Source: Thermoguttaceae bacterium (GTDB taxonomy: Bacteria; Planctomycetota; Planctomycetia; Pirellulales; Thermoguttaceae). From it: a stretch of 34,186 nucleotides of DNA. Where the stretch lies: NCBI GenBank assembly GCA_017447745.1, contig JAFSMW010000075.1, positions 1 through 34,186 on the forward strand, given 5' to 3'. Positions 23,461 to 31,395 of this stretch are shown here, piece by piece (positions within the stretch are counted from its first letter, which is position 1; the number at the start of each line of letters is the position of its first letter). Below the pieces are notes generated by a model. That model was given only the letters and a program-made list of their open reading frames with translations, had not been told where the DNA came from and made no database searches. The translations under genes and the position numbers were made by a program.

Positions 23461-24051
23461 CTATTCTTCAACATAAAACCTACCGTCTTCTCCTTTAAGA
23501 GACTTAAACACTTCATAAAAATCGGCGTTTTCCTCGTAACACACCCATGAACGGCTATCGTCTCCCGTCCAAATTTCAATTTTGGGATTAAAAACAACAT
23601 CTTCTGCTGAAAATCCGCCGCGATTTTGAAGCATTCCTGCAAGCGTTTTAGCATCAAAATCTATTGACAAAGGATCGATATATCCATTTATTATTTGGGT
23701 TGGATAAAGAATGCGTGAAAAACGTCTAACTGTAATCTCATTCAATATACGATAGCCTTCCGTTTTCATGAAATCATTTATAGAAGCGCCTTCTTCATAA
23801 ATGAGTCCCAATTCTCTTGTTTTAACATACGTTAAAAGATAAGACATTTTATCATATTCAGTATTAAGAACTTGAAAATGCGTTCCATACGATCGCAGCT
23901 TAACCGGAATAAACGGGGTGTCGTCTGGGAGAAGACGACGGGGTCTTCTAATATCGCCAGTCTTGCGAAGCACAAAGCAGTGAGCAGAGCTGCTGTTTGT
24001 TTCAAAAACTCCGCTTCGAATACGATAGTTCAAGCCTTTAACAATGTACAT
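23461..24051 (-). CDS. FETNSSS-motif protein, paralogue 2
   Basis: This 196-residue protein of unknown function has the N-terminal signature MYIVKGLNYRIRSGVFETNS followed by SSAHCFVLRK. FETNSSS proteins are familiar to me only as uncharacterised phage and bacterial proteins. It shares several blocks with the gene just upstream: TEYDK.SYLLTYVK, TEGY..LNE...RRF and FNP.IEIW.GD. There is no signal peptide or membrane helix. AAGGAC precedes the ATG at good spacing. It starts 8 bp after its paralogue and is followed by the radical SAM gene, so one transcript is expected. The first ~60 bp are almost identical to those of the paralogue at DNA level, indicating a recent duplication or gene conversion. 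Confidence 0.85.
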   Translation of the reverse strand: MYIVKGLNYRIRSGVFETNSSSAHCFVLRKTGDIRRPRRLLPDDTPFIPVKLRSYGTHFQVLNTEYDKMSYLLTYVKTRELGLIYEEGASINDFMKTEGYRILNEITVRRFSRILYPTQIINGYIDPLSIDFDAKTLAGMLQNRGGFSAEDVVFNPKIEIWTGDDSRSWVCYEENADFYEVFKSLKGEDGRFYVEE

Positions 24052-24059
24052 AATCGTCC

Positions 24060-24707
24060 TTATTCTTCTTCCCAGGAATACCCCGCATTCCCAATTCTCT
24101 CAAATCCTTTAGAACCTTTGATATATCTCCATTTGTTGTTTAACCGTTCCTTTGAAACGAATAAAACTTCATCAGGATCCCAATCTCCAACCCAAATCTC
24201 AATTCTGGGATTGAAAATTACCTCTTCCACGTCATATCCGCCAAAATAATACCAAAGCGCGTCGCAAAGAGAATCGCCGTGAACTGCGTTAGGTTCAATA
24301 TACGAAGCGCCCGTATTGACAGGAAGAATGTATCTGTCAAACCGTCTTTGGATAACCTCATTGAGCAATTGATACCCCTCAGTAGCCGCAAAAGCTGCAA
24401 ATGACACAGGCGGGAGTTTATCGTCATCGACGCTATTGTAAAGACCATTGTCTGCGTGCTTAAATAATATCTCCACGGATTTGACATACGTTAACAAATA
24501 CGACAGTTTGTCATATTCAGTTCGTAAAATATCAAATTTGTGTTCATATATATCCAATGCAACTGGAATATAAGGAAGCACGCCGGCTTTAAGATGAGTC
24601 TGAACGGAACTTTTCTTTTTTCGCAGAACAAAGCTGTGTATAGAGCTGCTGTTTGTTTCAAAAACTCCGCTTCGGATGCAATAGTTTAAGTTTTTGACAA
24701 TGTACAT
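24060..24707 (-). CDS. FETNSSS-motif protein, paralogue 1
   Basis: This is the first gene of the operon (215 residues). It opens MYIVKNLNYCIRSGVFETNS and continues SSIHSFVLRKKK, with the same later blocks as its neighbour (TEYDKLSYLLTYVK, FNPRIEIWVGD). It carries an additional ~15-residue insert near residues 85-100 and a Trp-rich C-terminus (NKWRYIKGSKGFERIGNAGY). AAGGAA lies 9 nt upstream of the ATG. Biochemical function is unknown. The invariant FETNSSS segment, with three serines, could be a modification or binding site; that is a guess based only on its conservation between the two copies and its radical SAM neighbour. Confidence 0.85.
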   Translation of the reverse strand: MYIVKNLNYCIRSGVFETNSSSIHSFVLRKKKSSVQTHLKAGVLPYIPVALDIYEHKFDILRTEYDKLSYLLTYVKSVEILFKHADNGLYNSVDDDKLPPVSFAAFAATEGYQLLNEVIQRRFDRYILPVNTGASYIEPNAVHGDSLCDALWYYFGGYDVEEVIFNPRIEIWVGDWDPDEVLFVSKERLNNKWRYIKGSKGFERIGNAGYSWEEE

Positions 24708-24882
24708 CGTTTAATTTCCTTATTAACAATAATGGCTACTCTAAAAATAAATGTAACAGATTTTAAAAATGTTGCAAGCGCTGGGGACGGATAACGTCTA
24801 TTATCTGTAGAAAAACTCTTATAATCAGATTTGTTTTTAGAATGCCAGCCGAGGCGGTTCAACGCACCCCGGCTCGTCAAAT

Positions 24883-26259
24883 TTATCGGAATGGCGACCA
24901 CGTCGGACGCGCTGCCGATTTCGTTCCCGGTTTTGGCGTTCCCGGATTTTCCGGCATGCCAAGTGCAGAAGTCCCCACTGCCGGCGATGGCGTCTGGATC
25001 TGATTGGAGGCGTTAAGATTTTGGCTATTGCTTGGAAGTCCGGACGAGGAACCAGCCGGAGCGCCAGACGTCGGGCTGGACGTCGACGGCGTCATAACCA
25101 TGGCAGGCGGAATCTCCGTTCGCGTTCTGTCCTTCAAAGCGTCCACCTGCGGCGAAGCGACGACGATCACGCTTTTCGAGATTTCTCCCTGCTGAACTTC
25201 TCCGTCCGATTCCGACTCGGAATCCAGCTGCGGCAGAGCTTCCGTTTTAGCGTTACGATTTGTTTGCGCCAATTGAACCTCTTCTGAATCGTCAATCGGC
25301 AATGCTTCTTCCTGCTGCGGCGGGGTCCACAGTGCGTACAGCATTCCGTCCATCTGCACCTGCTGTCGGGTTTGAAGTTTGGCGCCCTGCCCGTCTTCCA
25401 TGCGTACGAAGACGTCAATTACATTGCCTTTGGGCTTCTCTTTCGGCCACGCTAGTTCAAAGAGAATTCCATCCGGCTGCGGCGCCTGTTTGATTTGCTT
25501 TTCGACCTGAGCTGGCGAAATGTCCCAACGAGCCACTCGCGCCTGTTCGCCTGGCAGCGACGGATCGAGCGCAACAATCGTTACCTGTCCAATTGCAACG
25601 GCAAATTCGCCCTGTTTCGTTCGACAGGTAAGAACCATTCTCAACCCTTGCTCCTGACTATCGAAATCAATCTGAAGCGGACCGATCTGTTCCGGATCAA
25701 GAGAAATCTCTGCGATGTCGGAAACGTTTACTGTCGGCAACACACTCAGTTCTGGCAAAGCAGGCTGAAGCGACGTCTGGGAACCGTTTCCATTTCTAAA
25801 CAGATTTTTCGGCACCTTTTGCGTCGGTTCGTCTGGAATGGAAATATTCGGTTCGCTGTTCGGGTCGACGTTAAGCTGATCCAACGGGGAATCATTCCAG
25901 TCCGCCGGCAGCGCTTCCGGTTCTTCTGACTGACCAGTATCGGGATTGACCCAAACCTGTCGCGAAGATTTTAACGGAGCTGGGCTTGCAGACGGCGCCG
26001 GACTATAACCGCCAGAGGATTTTGGACGCTTCGCGCCTTTACCGGAAGCCGCCTGAGATTCCAGAGCGTTAATTCGCCGTTGCTGATGCTGCATAAAGGC
26101 GTAATTCTCCTGAATCTGACGTTCCAAGGCAATATTTTCCTGTTCAAGGTCCTGCTGCACTTGGCGAGACGTCTGACATCCTGCAAACGTCAAACAACTC
26201 AAAAGCAGGATGCCTTGAGTCATTGTTTTAAAAACGTCAGATAGTAGATTTAATCTCAT
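24883..26259 (-). CDS. Putative lipoprotein with coiled coil and Pro/Ser-rich tail
   Basis: The N-terminal export signal ends in LTFAGC, so Cys28 is the likely lipidation site. Residues ~30-70 form a coiled coil (VQQDLEQENIALERQIQENY). A Pro/Ser linker is followed by a predicted beta domain at about residues 175-310 (IGPLQIDFDSQEQGLRMVLT, VFVRMEDGQGAKLQ). The last ~140 residues are low-complexity Ser/Pro/Asn and acidic. There is no catalytic motif, and I know of no named family; it resembles planctomycete envelope lipoproteins of unknown role. No Shine-Dalgarno is visible. An internal ATG at residue 13 would still leave a shortened signal. It stands alone. Confidence 0.82.
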   Translation of the reverse strand: MRLNLLSDVFKTMTQGILLLSCLTFAGCQTSRQVQQDLEQENIALERQIQENYAFMQHQQRRINALESQAASGKGAKRPKSSGGYSPAPSASPAPLKSSRQVWVNPDTGQSEEPEALPADWNDSPLDQLNVDPNSEPNISIPDEPTQKVPKNLFRNGNGSQTSLQPALPELSVLPTVNVSDIAEISLDPEQIGPLQIDFDSQEQGLRMVLTCRTKQGEFAVAIGQVTIVALDPSLPGEQARVARWDISPAQVEKQIKQAPQPDGILFELAWPKEKPKGNVIDVFVRMEDGQGAKLQTRQQVQMDGMLYALWTPPQQEEALPIDDSEEVQLAQTNRNAKTEALPQLDSESESDGEVQQGEISKSVIVVASPQVDALKDRTRTEIPPAMVMTPSTSSPTSGAPAGSSSGLPSNSQNLNASNQIQTPSPAVGTSALGMPENPGTPKPGTKSAARPTWSPFR

Positions 26260-26381
26260 ATATAGCTGTTACACTCTGGTCTGACAGGATACAATATTCT
26301 GTATTTGCAACAAGAATATTTCCTGACTTTTCAGACTTGTAGCAATTATTTCAAATTAAATCAAGAGGAGTTTTTTTGTAA

Positions 26382-26409
26382 TTCGGAATTTGGAATGCGG
26401 AATGCGTAA
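26382..26409. repeat. Heptad array (TTCGGAA type)
   Basis: TTCGGAA, TTTGGAA, TGCGGAA and TGCGTAA follow in register, then TTACGC. It lies in the 221-bp spacer between the divergent lipoprotein and mini-Hcp genes; nothing else was recognised in that spacer. Confidence 0.75.
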
Positions 26410-26480
26410 TTACGCAAAGCGTCTCAATAACAGGTCGCAACTTCCACCCCTAATTAACCCTAAACCACGAAATACAAATC

Positions 26481-27476
26481 ATGTTTTGTTATCAATGCAA
26501 AGACGCCGCCGAAGGCTGTGGGTGCGTCGTTAAAGGAGTTTGTGGAAAAAGCAGCCACTGCGCAATTTTGCAGGATTTACTGATCAGAACAACGCTCGGA
26601 ACAGGCGTCTATGCGGCGCGAGCCAACGAGCTGGGCGCGTTCGACGGCGACGTCAACGATTTTATTCAAAACGCGCTCATTGCAACCATGACCGGCGTCA
26701 ACAACGACGTTCAAAGCATACGAAGCCTGATTCATCAGGCGGCGGGCGTTCGAGGGCTGGCAAAAACGCTGTATGAGATCGGCTGCGCTCAAACCAGAAC
26801 AGATCCCTATCCGCTGACCGGGTCATGGGACGTAACGCCGGCGGACGATTTCAATGCGCTGCTGGAACAGGCGCGGTATTGCTCTATTCTTCATCGACAA
26901 CATCGAGAAGGAGAAGACGTCGTAAATCGACAGGAATTAATCCTCTATGGATTAAAAGGAATAGCAAAAATTCTGCAAAGCCAAAAAAAGCAGCCTCGAG
27001 AATTTCGGATGGAAACCAGGTTCAACGAACTAATCGATTTTCTCGCCAACTCGCCTGACGATATTAATCAGCTTCGCAAAGCGGCGCAAGAAACGGGTCG
27101 TCTATACATGGAAGTTCTGGAAGCCCAGCACGACGAAAGCCGTCCGCTTCCCAAAAGATTTGAAAATATTATTGACCGGGACAACCCTTGCGGCAATACG
27201 ACCATTGAAATCAACGGAGAGGAAGAACTGTCAGACGCGCTCCGGTTTATCAAAGCATATCGAAGCCACTGGCTTCGCGACTGCGAACAGAAGACCATTA
27301 CCGAGTGGTCTGCCGACAGAATCGAGCCGTTTGGATTAAACATCCAGTTTAACTGGACGTCTCAGGAAAGCATCAGCTTTTATCTGGCGGTTCGTTCCAT
27401 GGGAATCGAAAACATCCACATTCATCCGCGCCCCGCTTTTTTGAAAAAACACACCGCCGTCAAAACGCTCAAGTAA
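26481..27476 (+). CDS. Internally deleted hybrid-cluster-protein (Hcp) homologue
   Basis: The N-terminus is typical Hcp: MFCYQCKDAAEGCGCVVKGV with Cys3, Cys6, Cys15 and Cys21, which bind the first Fe-S cluster, followed by the helical domain (LILYGLKGIAKIL). The C-terminus is also Hcp (FNWTSQESISFYLAVRSMG, then IENIHIHPRPAFL). The whole is only 331 residues, against ~540 for Hcp. What is missing, by comparison from memory, is the central ~200 residues that carry the ligands of the hybrid Fe-S-O cluster (the conserved His, Glu and later Cys residues). A short replacement joins the ends (EEELSDALRFIKAYRSHWLR). It therefore should not be a hydroxylamine or NO reductase. The frame is intact and codon use looks normal, so it may be a functional derivative. 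No Shine-Dalgarno was seen. Confidence 0.8.
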   Translation: MFCYQCKDAAEGCGCVVKGVCGKSSHCAILQDLLIRTTLGTGVYAARANELGAFDGDVNDFIQNALIATMTGVNNDVQSIRSLIHQAAGVRGLAKTLYEIGCAQTRTDPYPLTGSWDVTPADDFNALLEQARYCSILHRQHREGEDVVNRQELILYGLKGIAKILQSQKKQPREFRMETRFNELIDFLANSPDDINQLRKAAQETGRLYMEVLEAQHDESRPLPKRFENIIDRDNPCGNTTIEINGEEELSDALRFIKAYRSHWLRDCEQKTITEWSADRIEPFGLNIQFNWTSQESISFYLAVRSMGIENIHIHPRPAFLKKHTAVKTLK

Positions 27477-27511
27477 AGGCAGAAGGCAGGAGACAATAGG
27501 CAGTAGGCAGT
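27477..27511. repeat. Heptad array directly after the mini-Hcp stop
   Basis: Starting at the base after the TAA stop, five heptads follow: AGGCAGA, AGGCAGG, AGACAAT, AGGCAGT, AGGCAGT. Confidence 0.85.
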
Positions 27512-27540
27512 AGTGTTTGAAACGACGCGCCAGCATTCCT

Positions 27541-27791
27541 CTGTGAGAACAATTAAAAATATAAATATCGTAGCCCACGCCTTTAGGCGTGGGATCCAAA
27601 AGGATGTATACCATAGTATTATAACGCGCGAATTCCACACTCTCCCTCGCGCCTAATGGCGCGGGGGAGAGTGTGGAGGGCAAGAGTTTTGGGAGAAGCG
27701 TCTTTTTAGTCCCCCAGATAAATCTGGGGGCAACGATTTTTAAATTGTATTTATCTCCCACGCCTAAAGACGTGGGGATAAGAACAGATTA
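27541..27791. repeat. Multi-hairpin element B, copy 2
   Basis: Same order and orientation as 2737-3026. The first hairpin is reduced to its right arm. CCCACGCC/GGCGTGGG is at 27574-27593, the long 19-bp stem at 27635-27676, CCCCCAGA/TCTGGGGG at 27711-27730 and CCCACGCC/GACGTGGG at about 27758-27777. The long stem pairs completely (one G-T), although several bases differ from copy 1. The element fills most of the 449-bp spacer between two convergent genes; no protein is supported there. Confidence 0.8.
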
Positions 27792-27904
27792 ATCAGAAGA
27801 CTTCAAAAAGGTTTTAATATATTATTCCTATTTCATGCCCCCCAATTTTGAACGCACCCATCTACGGAGGCTGTAGGGGGAAAACTGCACCACTGTCAAC
27901 TTTA

Positions 27905-27932
27905 CTACTATCTACTGTCTATTGTCTATTCA
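27905..27932. repeat. Heptad array at the end of the DUF3754 gene
   Basis: CTACTAT, CTACTGT, CTATTGT and CTATTCA run in register (plus strand). The TAG stop of the minus-strand gene (27928-27926) lies within the fourth heptad. Confidence 0.85.
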
Positions 27933-29260
27933 ACCGTGCGATAATTGTCCCAGATTTCGTCCAGTTTCTGCAGAGCCGCCTTAATTGGAGAAAGAACTTC
28001 GTAACGATTTGTTTCTTCGCTGTCGCCAGGAATGACGGTAACAAGCTGTTTTTCAATCAGTTTCCGAATGGCGTCTTTTTCTTCGAAATCAATGTCAAAG
28101 CCAAAGGCGTCCAGCAATTCCGCTTCAACGTAATCGTCCATTTCCTTGATCGTCAACGGGCGGTCTCGATGAACGTAAAGCATATAATACGCCAAAAGCG
28201 CCTCTTTGACCTCTTGCGTTTCCGCCTGATCCAATAACATGCTTACAGCCGCAACGTTGTTGGAAAGACTTTTATGGTAAAGGCTCTCAGAAAACTGTTT
28301 CATGCACTTGGTTCTGGAATTGAGAAAACCAAAGATGCCTTTGAGAAACGCCAATATAATACCTACCAGAAGCACGACAAACACAACAAGACTAAAAGCT
28401 GCTGCATAGATCAGCTTCAGAATGGCTGTGCCAAATCCGGCAAAAAAAGTACCGCCAACTTTAACCTTGTCAAATAAAGGCAAATGCAGTTTGACTTTCG
28501 GAGCTACAATCTTGAGATGTTCAACCGGGACGTCGCGGAACTGCTTGGCAATAATGCTTCCCGCCTGCTCTTCTGGAATGATCACAGGTTTTTCGCCACT
28601 GCTCTTCAATGCCTGAATTTCTTCTTCCGTCGGATTGGTTTTATATTCCGCCAAAACGAAAATTCGACAAAACTGGATTGTCTTTCGCTTGCGCTTGAAG
28701 ATCCAAAGAAAAGTATCGGTTACTTCCACCTCGCGAATGCCGCGATAATAAACGTGAAACTCTTTGAAATACTTTGTATCAACCTGAACGGACAGTCCGC
28801 CAAAAGGCTGCAAAGTCAAACATTTGTTAAAATCCTCCGGACTCATGAGACGATAATTGCTCACCTCAAGAAAATTCCGGATGCCGTCAATAAGAACCCT
28901 GCGCTTTTCAGCCTTGTCTTCTTCTGAAAACTCCAGTTCATAAACCGTTTCTTTATCCGGATTGAACGGCGCAAAAGCATCTTTGAGTTCAAGAAAACCC
29001 TTATGGTAATCCAGATGGTAATGCTCTTCGAACATCTCTCCCAACGTACGGATTTGATCCTGTTCCTCCGGTGACAAAGAAGAACGCTGCAGGACTTTAT
29101 CCAGCATCACCTCGTAACGAATCGGAATAAAATGCTCCCGTTTCTGGATGAAATTCACATCGAGGTTGGAAATGTCAACGTTCCGATAAAGCCACGCCAT
29201 AAATCTTTCAACCAGGGACGGCTTGTTTTGATTGTCGTTATTTGCGGTATTTTCTGACAT
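27926..29260 (-). CDS. DUF3754/TMEM143-like membrane protein
   Basis: The 444-residue protein follows the DUF3754 (TMEM143-like) pattern. The N-terminal soluble region has REHFIPIRYEVMLDKVL and a Tyr-rich segment (EFHVYYRGIREVEV); next comes ...EHLKIVAPKVKLHLPLFDKVKVGGTF, then a hydrophobic stretch at about residues 283-325 with one or two membrane helices (ILKLIYAAAFSLVVFVVLLVG). The C-terminal helical domain has the characteristic YHKSLSNNVAAVSMLLDQAE, then EALLAYYMLYV. The family's biochemical role is not established. It lies 64 bp downstream of the pseudokinase gene on the same strand, so the two are probably co-transcribed and both are membrane proteins. No Shine-Dalgarno is evident. Its stop codon is inside a heptad repeat. 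Confidence 0.85.
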   Translation of the reverse strand: MSENTANNDNQNKPSLVERFMAWLYRNVDISNLDVNFIQKREHFIPIRYEVMLDKVLQRSSLSPEEQDQIRTLGEMFEEHYHLDYHKGFLELKDAFAPFNPDKETVYELEFSEEDKAEKRRVLIDGIRNFLEVSNYRLMSPEDFNKCLTLQPFGGLSVQVDTKYFKEFHVYYRGIREVEVTDTFLWIFKRKRKTIQFCRIFVLAEYKTNPTEEEIQALKSSGEKPVIIPEEQAGSIIAKQFRDVPVEHLKIVAPKVKLHLPLFDKVKVGGTFFAGFGTAILKLIYAAAFSLVVFVVLLVGIILAFLKGIFGFLNSRTKCMKQFSESLYHKSLSNNVAAVSMLLDQAETQEVKEALLAYYMLYVHRDRPLTIKEMDDYVEAELLDAFGFDIDFEEKDAIRKLIEKQLVTVIPGDSEETNRYEVLSPIKAALQKLDEIWDNYRTVE

Positions 29261-29324
29261 TGTACTAATTGCGTTTGAATTTTCAGTCTGGAATAATATT
29301 GCAGTCTTCGACTACACAAAAAAA

Positions 29325-30563
29325 CTAACGACACAGAAGTATTGCAGCTGTAATGGCGCCGCCGATTACAATTCCAATGATCGCCCAAACCCAGCCAGGA
29401 ATCTTAACGCTTCCCGCGGAACCCTTTTGAGCGTTTTGAATCGCCTCAATCACTTCCTTCATGCTCTTGTATCGATCGTCCGGATTTTTCGCAAGCATTT
29501 TTTGAAAAACTGCGTCCAACGCCTGCGGGATTCCCGCTCGCGCCTGAGACAATCGCGGAATTGGCGCCTTCCGGTGAGCCATAATCTTTTCTGCCAAGTT
29601 TGAATTTTTGACATTATACACAGGACGACCGGTCAAAAGCCAGAACATCGTACAGCCCAAAGAATAGACGTCGCAACGAGCGTCGACTGCAGAAGCGTTT
29701 GTCGCCTGTTCCGGAGCCATGTAGTCTGCAGCGCCAAGCATTTGACCGTCTTGCGTGAGCTGTTCGTCAAAATCCCCGTCAAGAAGAAGGTTGTTTTCCG
29801 CCTTGGCTGTAAGCAGACTGCCCACTTTGACAACGTTGTTTTCATCCAGAAACAAAACGTCTGGTCGAACGTTTCGATGGCAAATTCCCTTCCAATGCAG
29901 ATAATCCAGCCCTTTAGCCGCCTGACAGACAAAATCCAGAGCTTTTTCAACCGTCGGCAAGCCGTTTTGGCGAACGTACGTCTCCAGACTGGTTAACGCC
30001 TCGCAAGGAATGACGTAATACAACGGGTCTCCCTGACCGTCTGAGTCGGACGCGCAGACGATGTTGTCGTGATGGAGCTGAGACGAAAGCTGAATCTCTC
30101 GCACAAATCGTTTGGCGATTTGCGAACGCTGCGCCAGCCGCTGCGGCAAAACTTTAATCAGGCATTTTTTTCCTGAAAGCGTATTGACCGCCAGCCACAT
30201 CGATCCAGCAGCAGAATTCTCTCTCTGCTTAATCAGTTCATACGGACCAATTTTATACCCCGGTTCCAGCCTGATTTCCGGCGCGCCGCTCTTTTTGAAC
30301 AGTTTTTGGTCGTAAGCCTCTTTCCGAACCGGATTGAGCAACGTATCTGAAATAATCTTCAGTTCATTGAGCAACGTCTGCGCCTCGGCGCCATGCTCGC
30401 CCAAAATTTCTTTTTGAAGCAATTGACGACAGCGTTTGCACGCAGCCTCAATTTCCGCCGGATCGGAAACTGGCGGAATCAAACCAAGAAATTTGTAGTA
30501 ATTTACTGGTCGTTGATTCAAAGGAATGCCAAGCCACTCTAAGTAAGGATCAAATTCTGACAT
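29325..30563 (-). CDS. Membrane-anchored pseudokinase with J-like N-terminus
   Basis: Residues 1-~90 form the divergent J-domain-like module common in planctomycete kinases (DPYLEWLGIPLNQRPVNYYK, LLNPVRKEAYD). A Ser/Thr-kinase fold follows at about 100-370. The Lys of the ATP site is kept (LIKVLP), as are APE (YMAPEQ) and the DVYSLGC helix. Three key elements are lost: the glycine loop is degenerate (QRENSAAGSMW), the HRD catalytic Asp is Asn (HRNVRPD, Asn231), and DFG reads SLL (VKVGSLLTA). It should therefore not phosphorylate normally. Residues ~388-411 form one C-terminal membrane helix (VWAIIGIVIGGAITAAILL), so the kinase-like domain faces the cytoplasm. It is divergent from the fatty-acid operon and upstream of the DUF3754 gene. 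Confidence 0.9.
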   Translation of the reverse strand: MSEFDPYLEWLGIPLNQRPVNYYKFLGLIPPVSDPAEIEAACKRCRQLLQKEILGEHGAEAQTLLNELKIISDTLLNPVRKEAYDQKLFKKSGAPEIRLEPGYKIGPYELIKQRENSAAGSMWLAVNTLSGKKCLIKVLPQRLAQRSQIAKRFVREIQLSSQLHHDNIVCASDSDGQGDPLYYVIPCEALTSLETYVRQNGLPTVEKALDFVCQAAKGLDYLHWKGICHRNVRPDVLFLDENNVVKVGSLLTAKAENNLLLDGDFDEQLTQDGQMLGAADYMAPEQATNASAVDARCDVYSLGCTMFWLLTGRPVYNVKNSNLAEKIMAHRKAPIPRLSQARAGIPQALDAVFQKMLAKNPDDRYKSMKEVIEAIQNAQKGSAGSVKIPGWVWAIIGIVIGGAITAAILLCR

Positions 30564-30783
30564 TTTGTCTAAATAAAAAACAATAAAATATCAAGTTCAA
30601 ACAGTATGTTAATATAATTTTACATTGTTTTTTAAAAAAAGTAACTCTATTCTTCTCGAAATTGAAAAAAATATTGAAAAAAATAATACCAAAAACCAGC
30701 CAATCCATATTGATTTATTTAGAAAGATCGTTATACTTATACCAGTTTTATTGAATTGTGTTGTTTACCCATATATACCAACA

Positions 30784-31272
30784 ATGAAATTTGTATTATT
30801 AGACCAGATCACCGAGATAACTCCCGGACAAAGCATCAGGGCTGTAAAAAACCTGACGCTTTCCGAAGAGTATCTTCATGATCACTTTCCCGGATTCCCC
30901 GTTATGCCTGGCGTTTTAATGCTCGAGGCGATGATTCAGCTTTCCGCATGGCTGATTCGCGTTACTGACGATTTTGCTCATCCTATTATTACACTTAAGG
31001 AAGCGCGAAACGTCAAATACGGGCATTTTGTTCAGCCGGGAGAAAAGCTCGAACTGGAAGGAAGAATCCTTAAACGTGAAGGCAATTTGACAAAGCTGGC
31101 AATTCAGGGAAACCTTAACGGCGAAGCAATTATCTCTGCCCGCCTGACGATGGAAAGCGCCGACCTGGATCCTTCCAACCCTCAAATGGTTTTCAAGCAA
31201 AAACAAATTAATGCCGATTATAGGGAAATGTACGTTCTGCTTACCCAGAATACATTAAATAAAAAACAGTAA
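30784..31272 (+). CDS. fabZ: Hotdog-fold beta-hydroxyacyl-ACP dehydratase, FabZ-like (1)
   Basis: I start at the ATG at 30784 (162 residues) because FabZ similarity begins at once (MKFVLLDQITEITPGQSIRA); the longer frame upstream is AT-rich and unrelated. The dehydratase signature is HDHFPGFPVMPGVLMLEAM, with the active-site His34 region and the Glu on the hotdog helix. FabZ removes water from 3-hydroxyacyl-ACP in fatty-acid elongation. It is the first of four genes (hotdog, ACP, hotdog, KAS) on the plus strand; the gap of 123 bp to the ACP contains a second promoter. The C-terminus is slightly longer than in E. coli FabZ. A specialised rather than housekeeping role is possible. Confidence 0.88.
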   Translation: MKFVLLDQITEITPGQSIRAVKNLTLSEEYLHDHFPGFPVMPGVLMLEAMIQLSAWLIRVTDDFAHPIITLKEARNVKYGHFVQPGEKLELEGRILKREGNLTKLAIQGNLNGEAIISARLTMESADLDPSNPQMVFKQKQINADYREMYVLLTQNTLNKKQ

Positions 31273-31329
31273 CCTTGCCGATATAATAATATAATTGTAT
31301 CGACGTTTTATATTATATATTGACAAGCG

Positions 31330-31359
31330 TTGACATCGTCAATACAGTCAGCGCATAAT
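31330..31359 (+). promoter_or_regulatory. Promoter of the ACP-hotdog-KAS genes
   Basis: A perfect TTGACA (31330-31335) is 18 bp from CATAAT (31354-31359). Another TTGACA lies at 31320-31325. The -35 forms a small palindrome, TTGAC-ATC-GTCAA (31330-31342), which could be a regulator site. The leader would be about 30 nt and contains the ACP Shine-Dalgarno. Confidence 0.65.
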
Positions 31360-31395
31360 CAATATAGATTTAACAGTTAGAATTGGAGATTTACA

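Noticed and set aside
27336-27761. 141-aa minus-strand frame (and a similar one at 2813-3031)
   Set aside because: Both are translations of the multi-hairpin element. Their similarity to each other reflects the repeat, not a protein.
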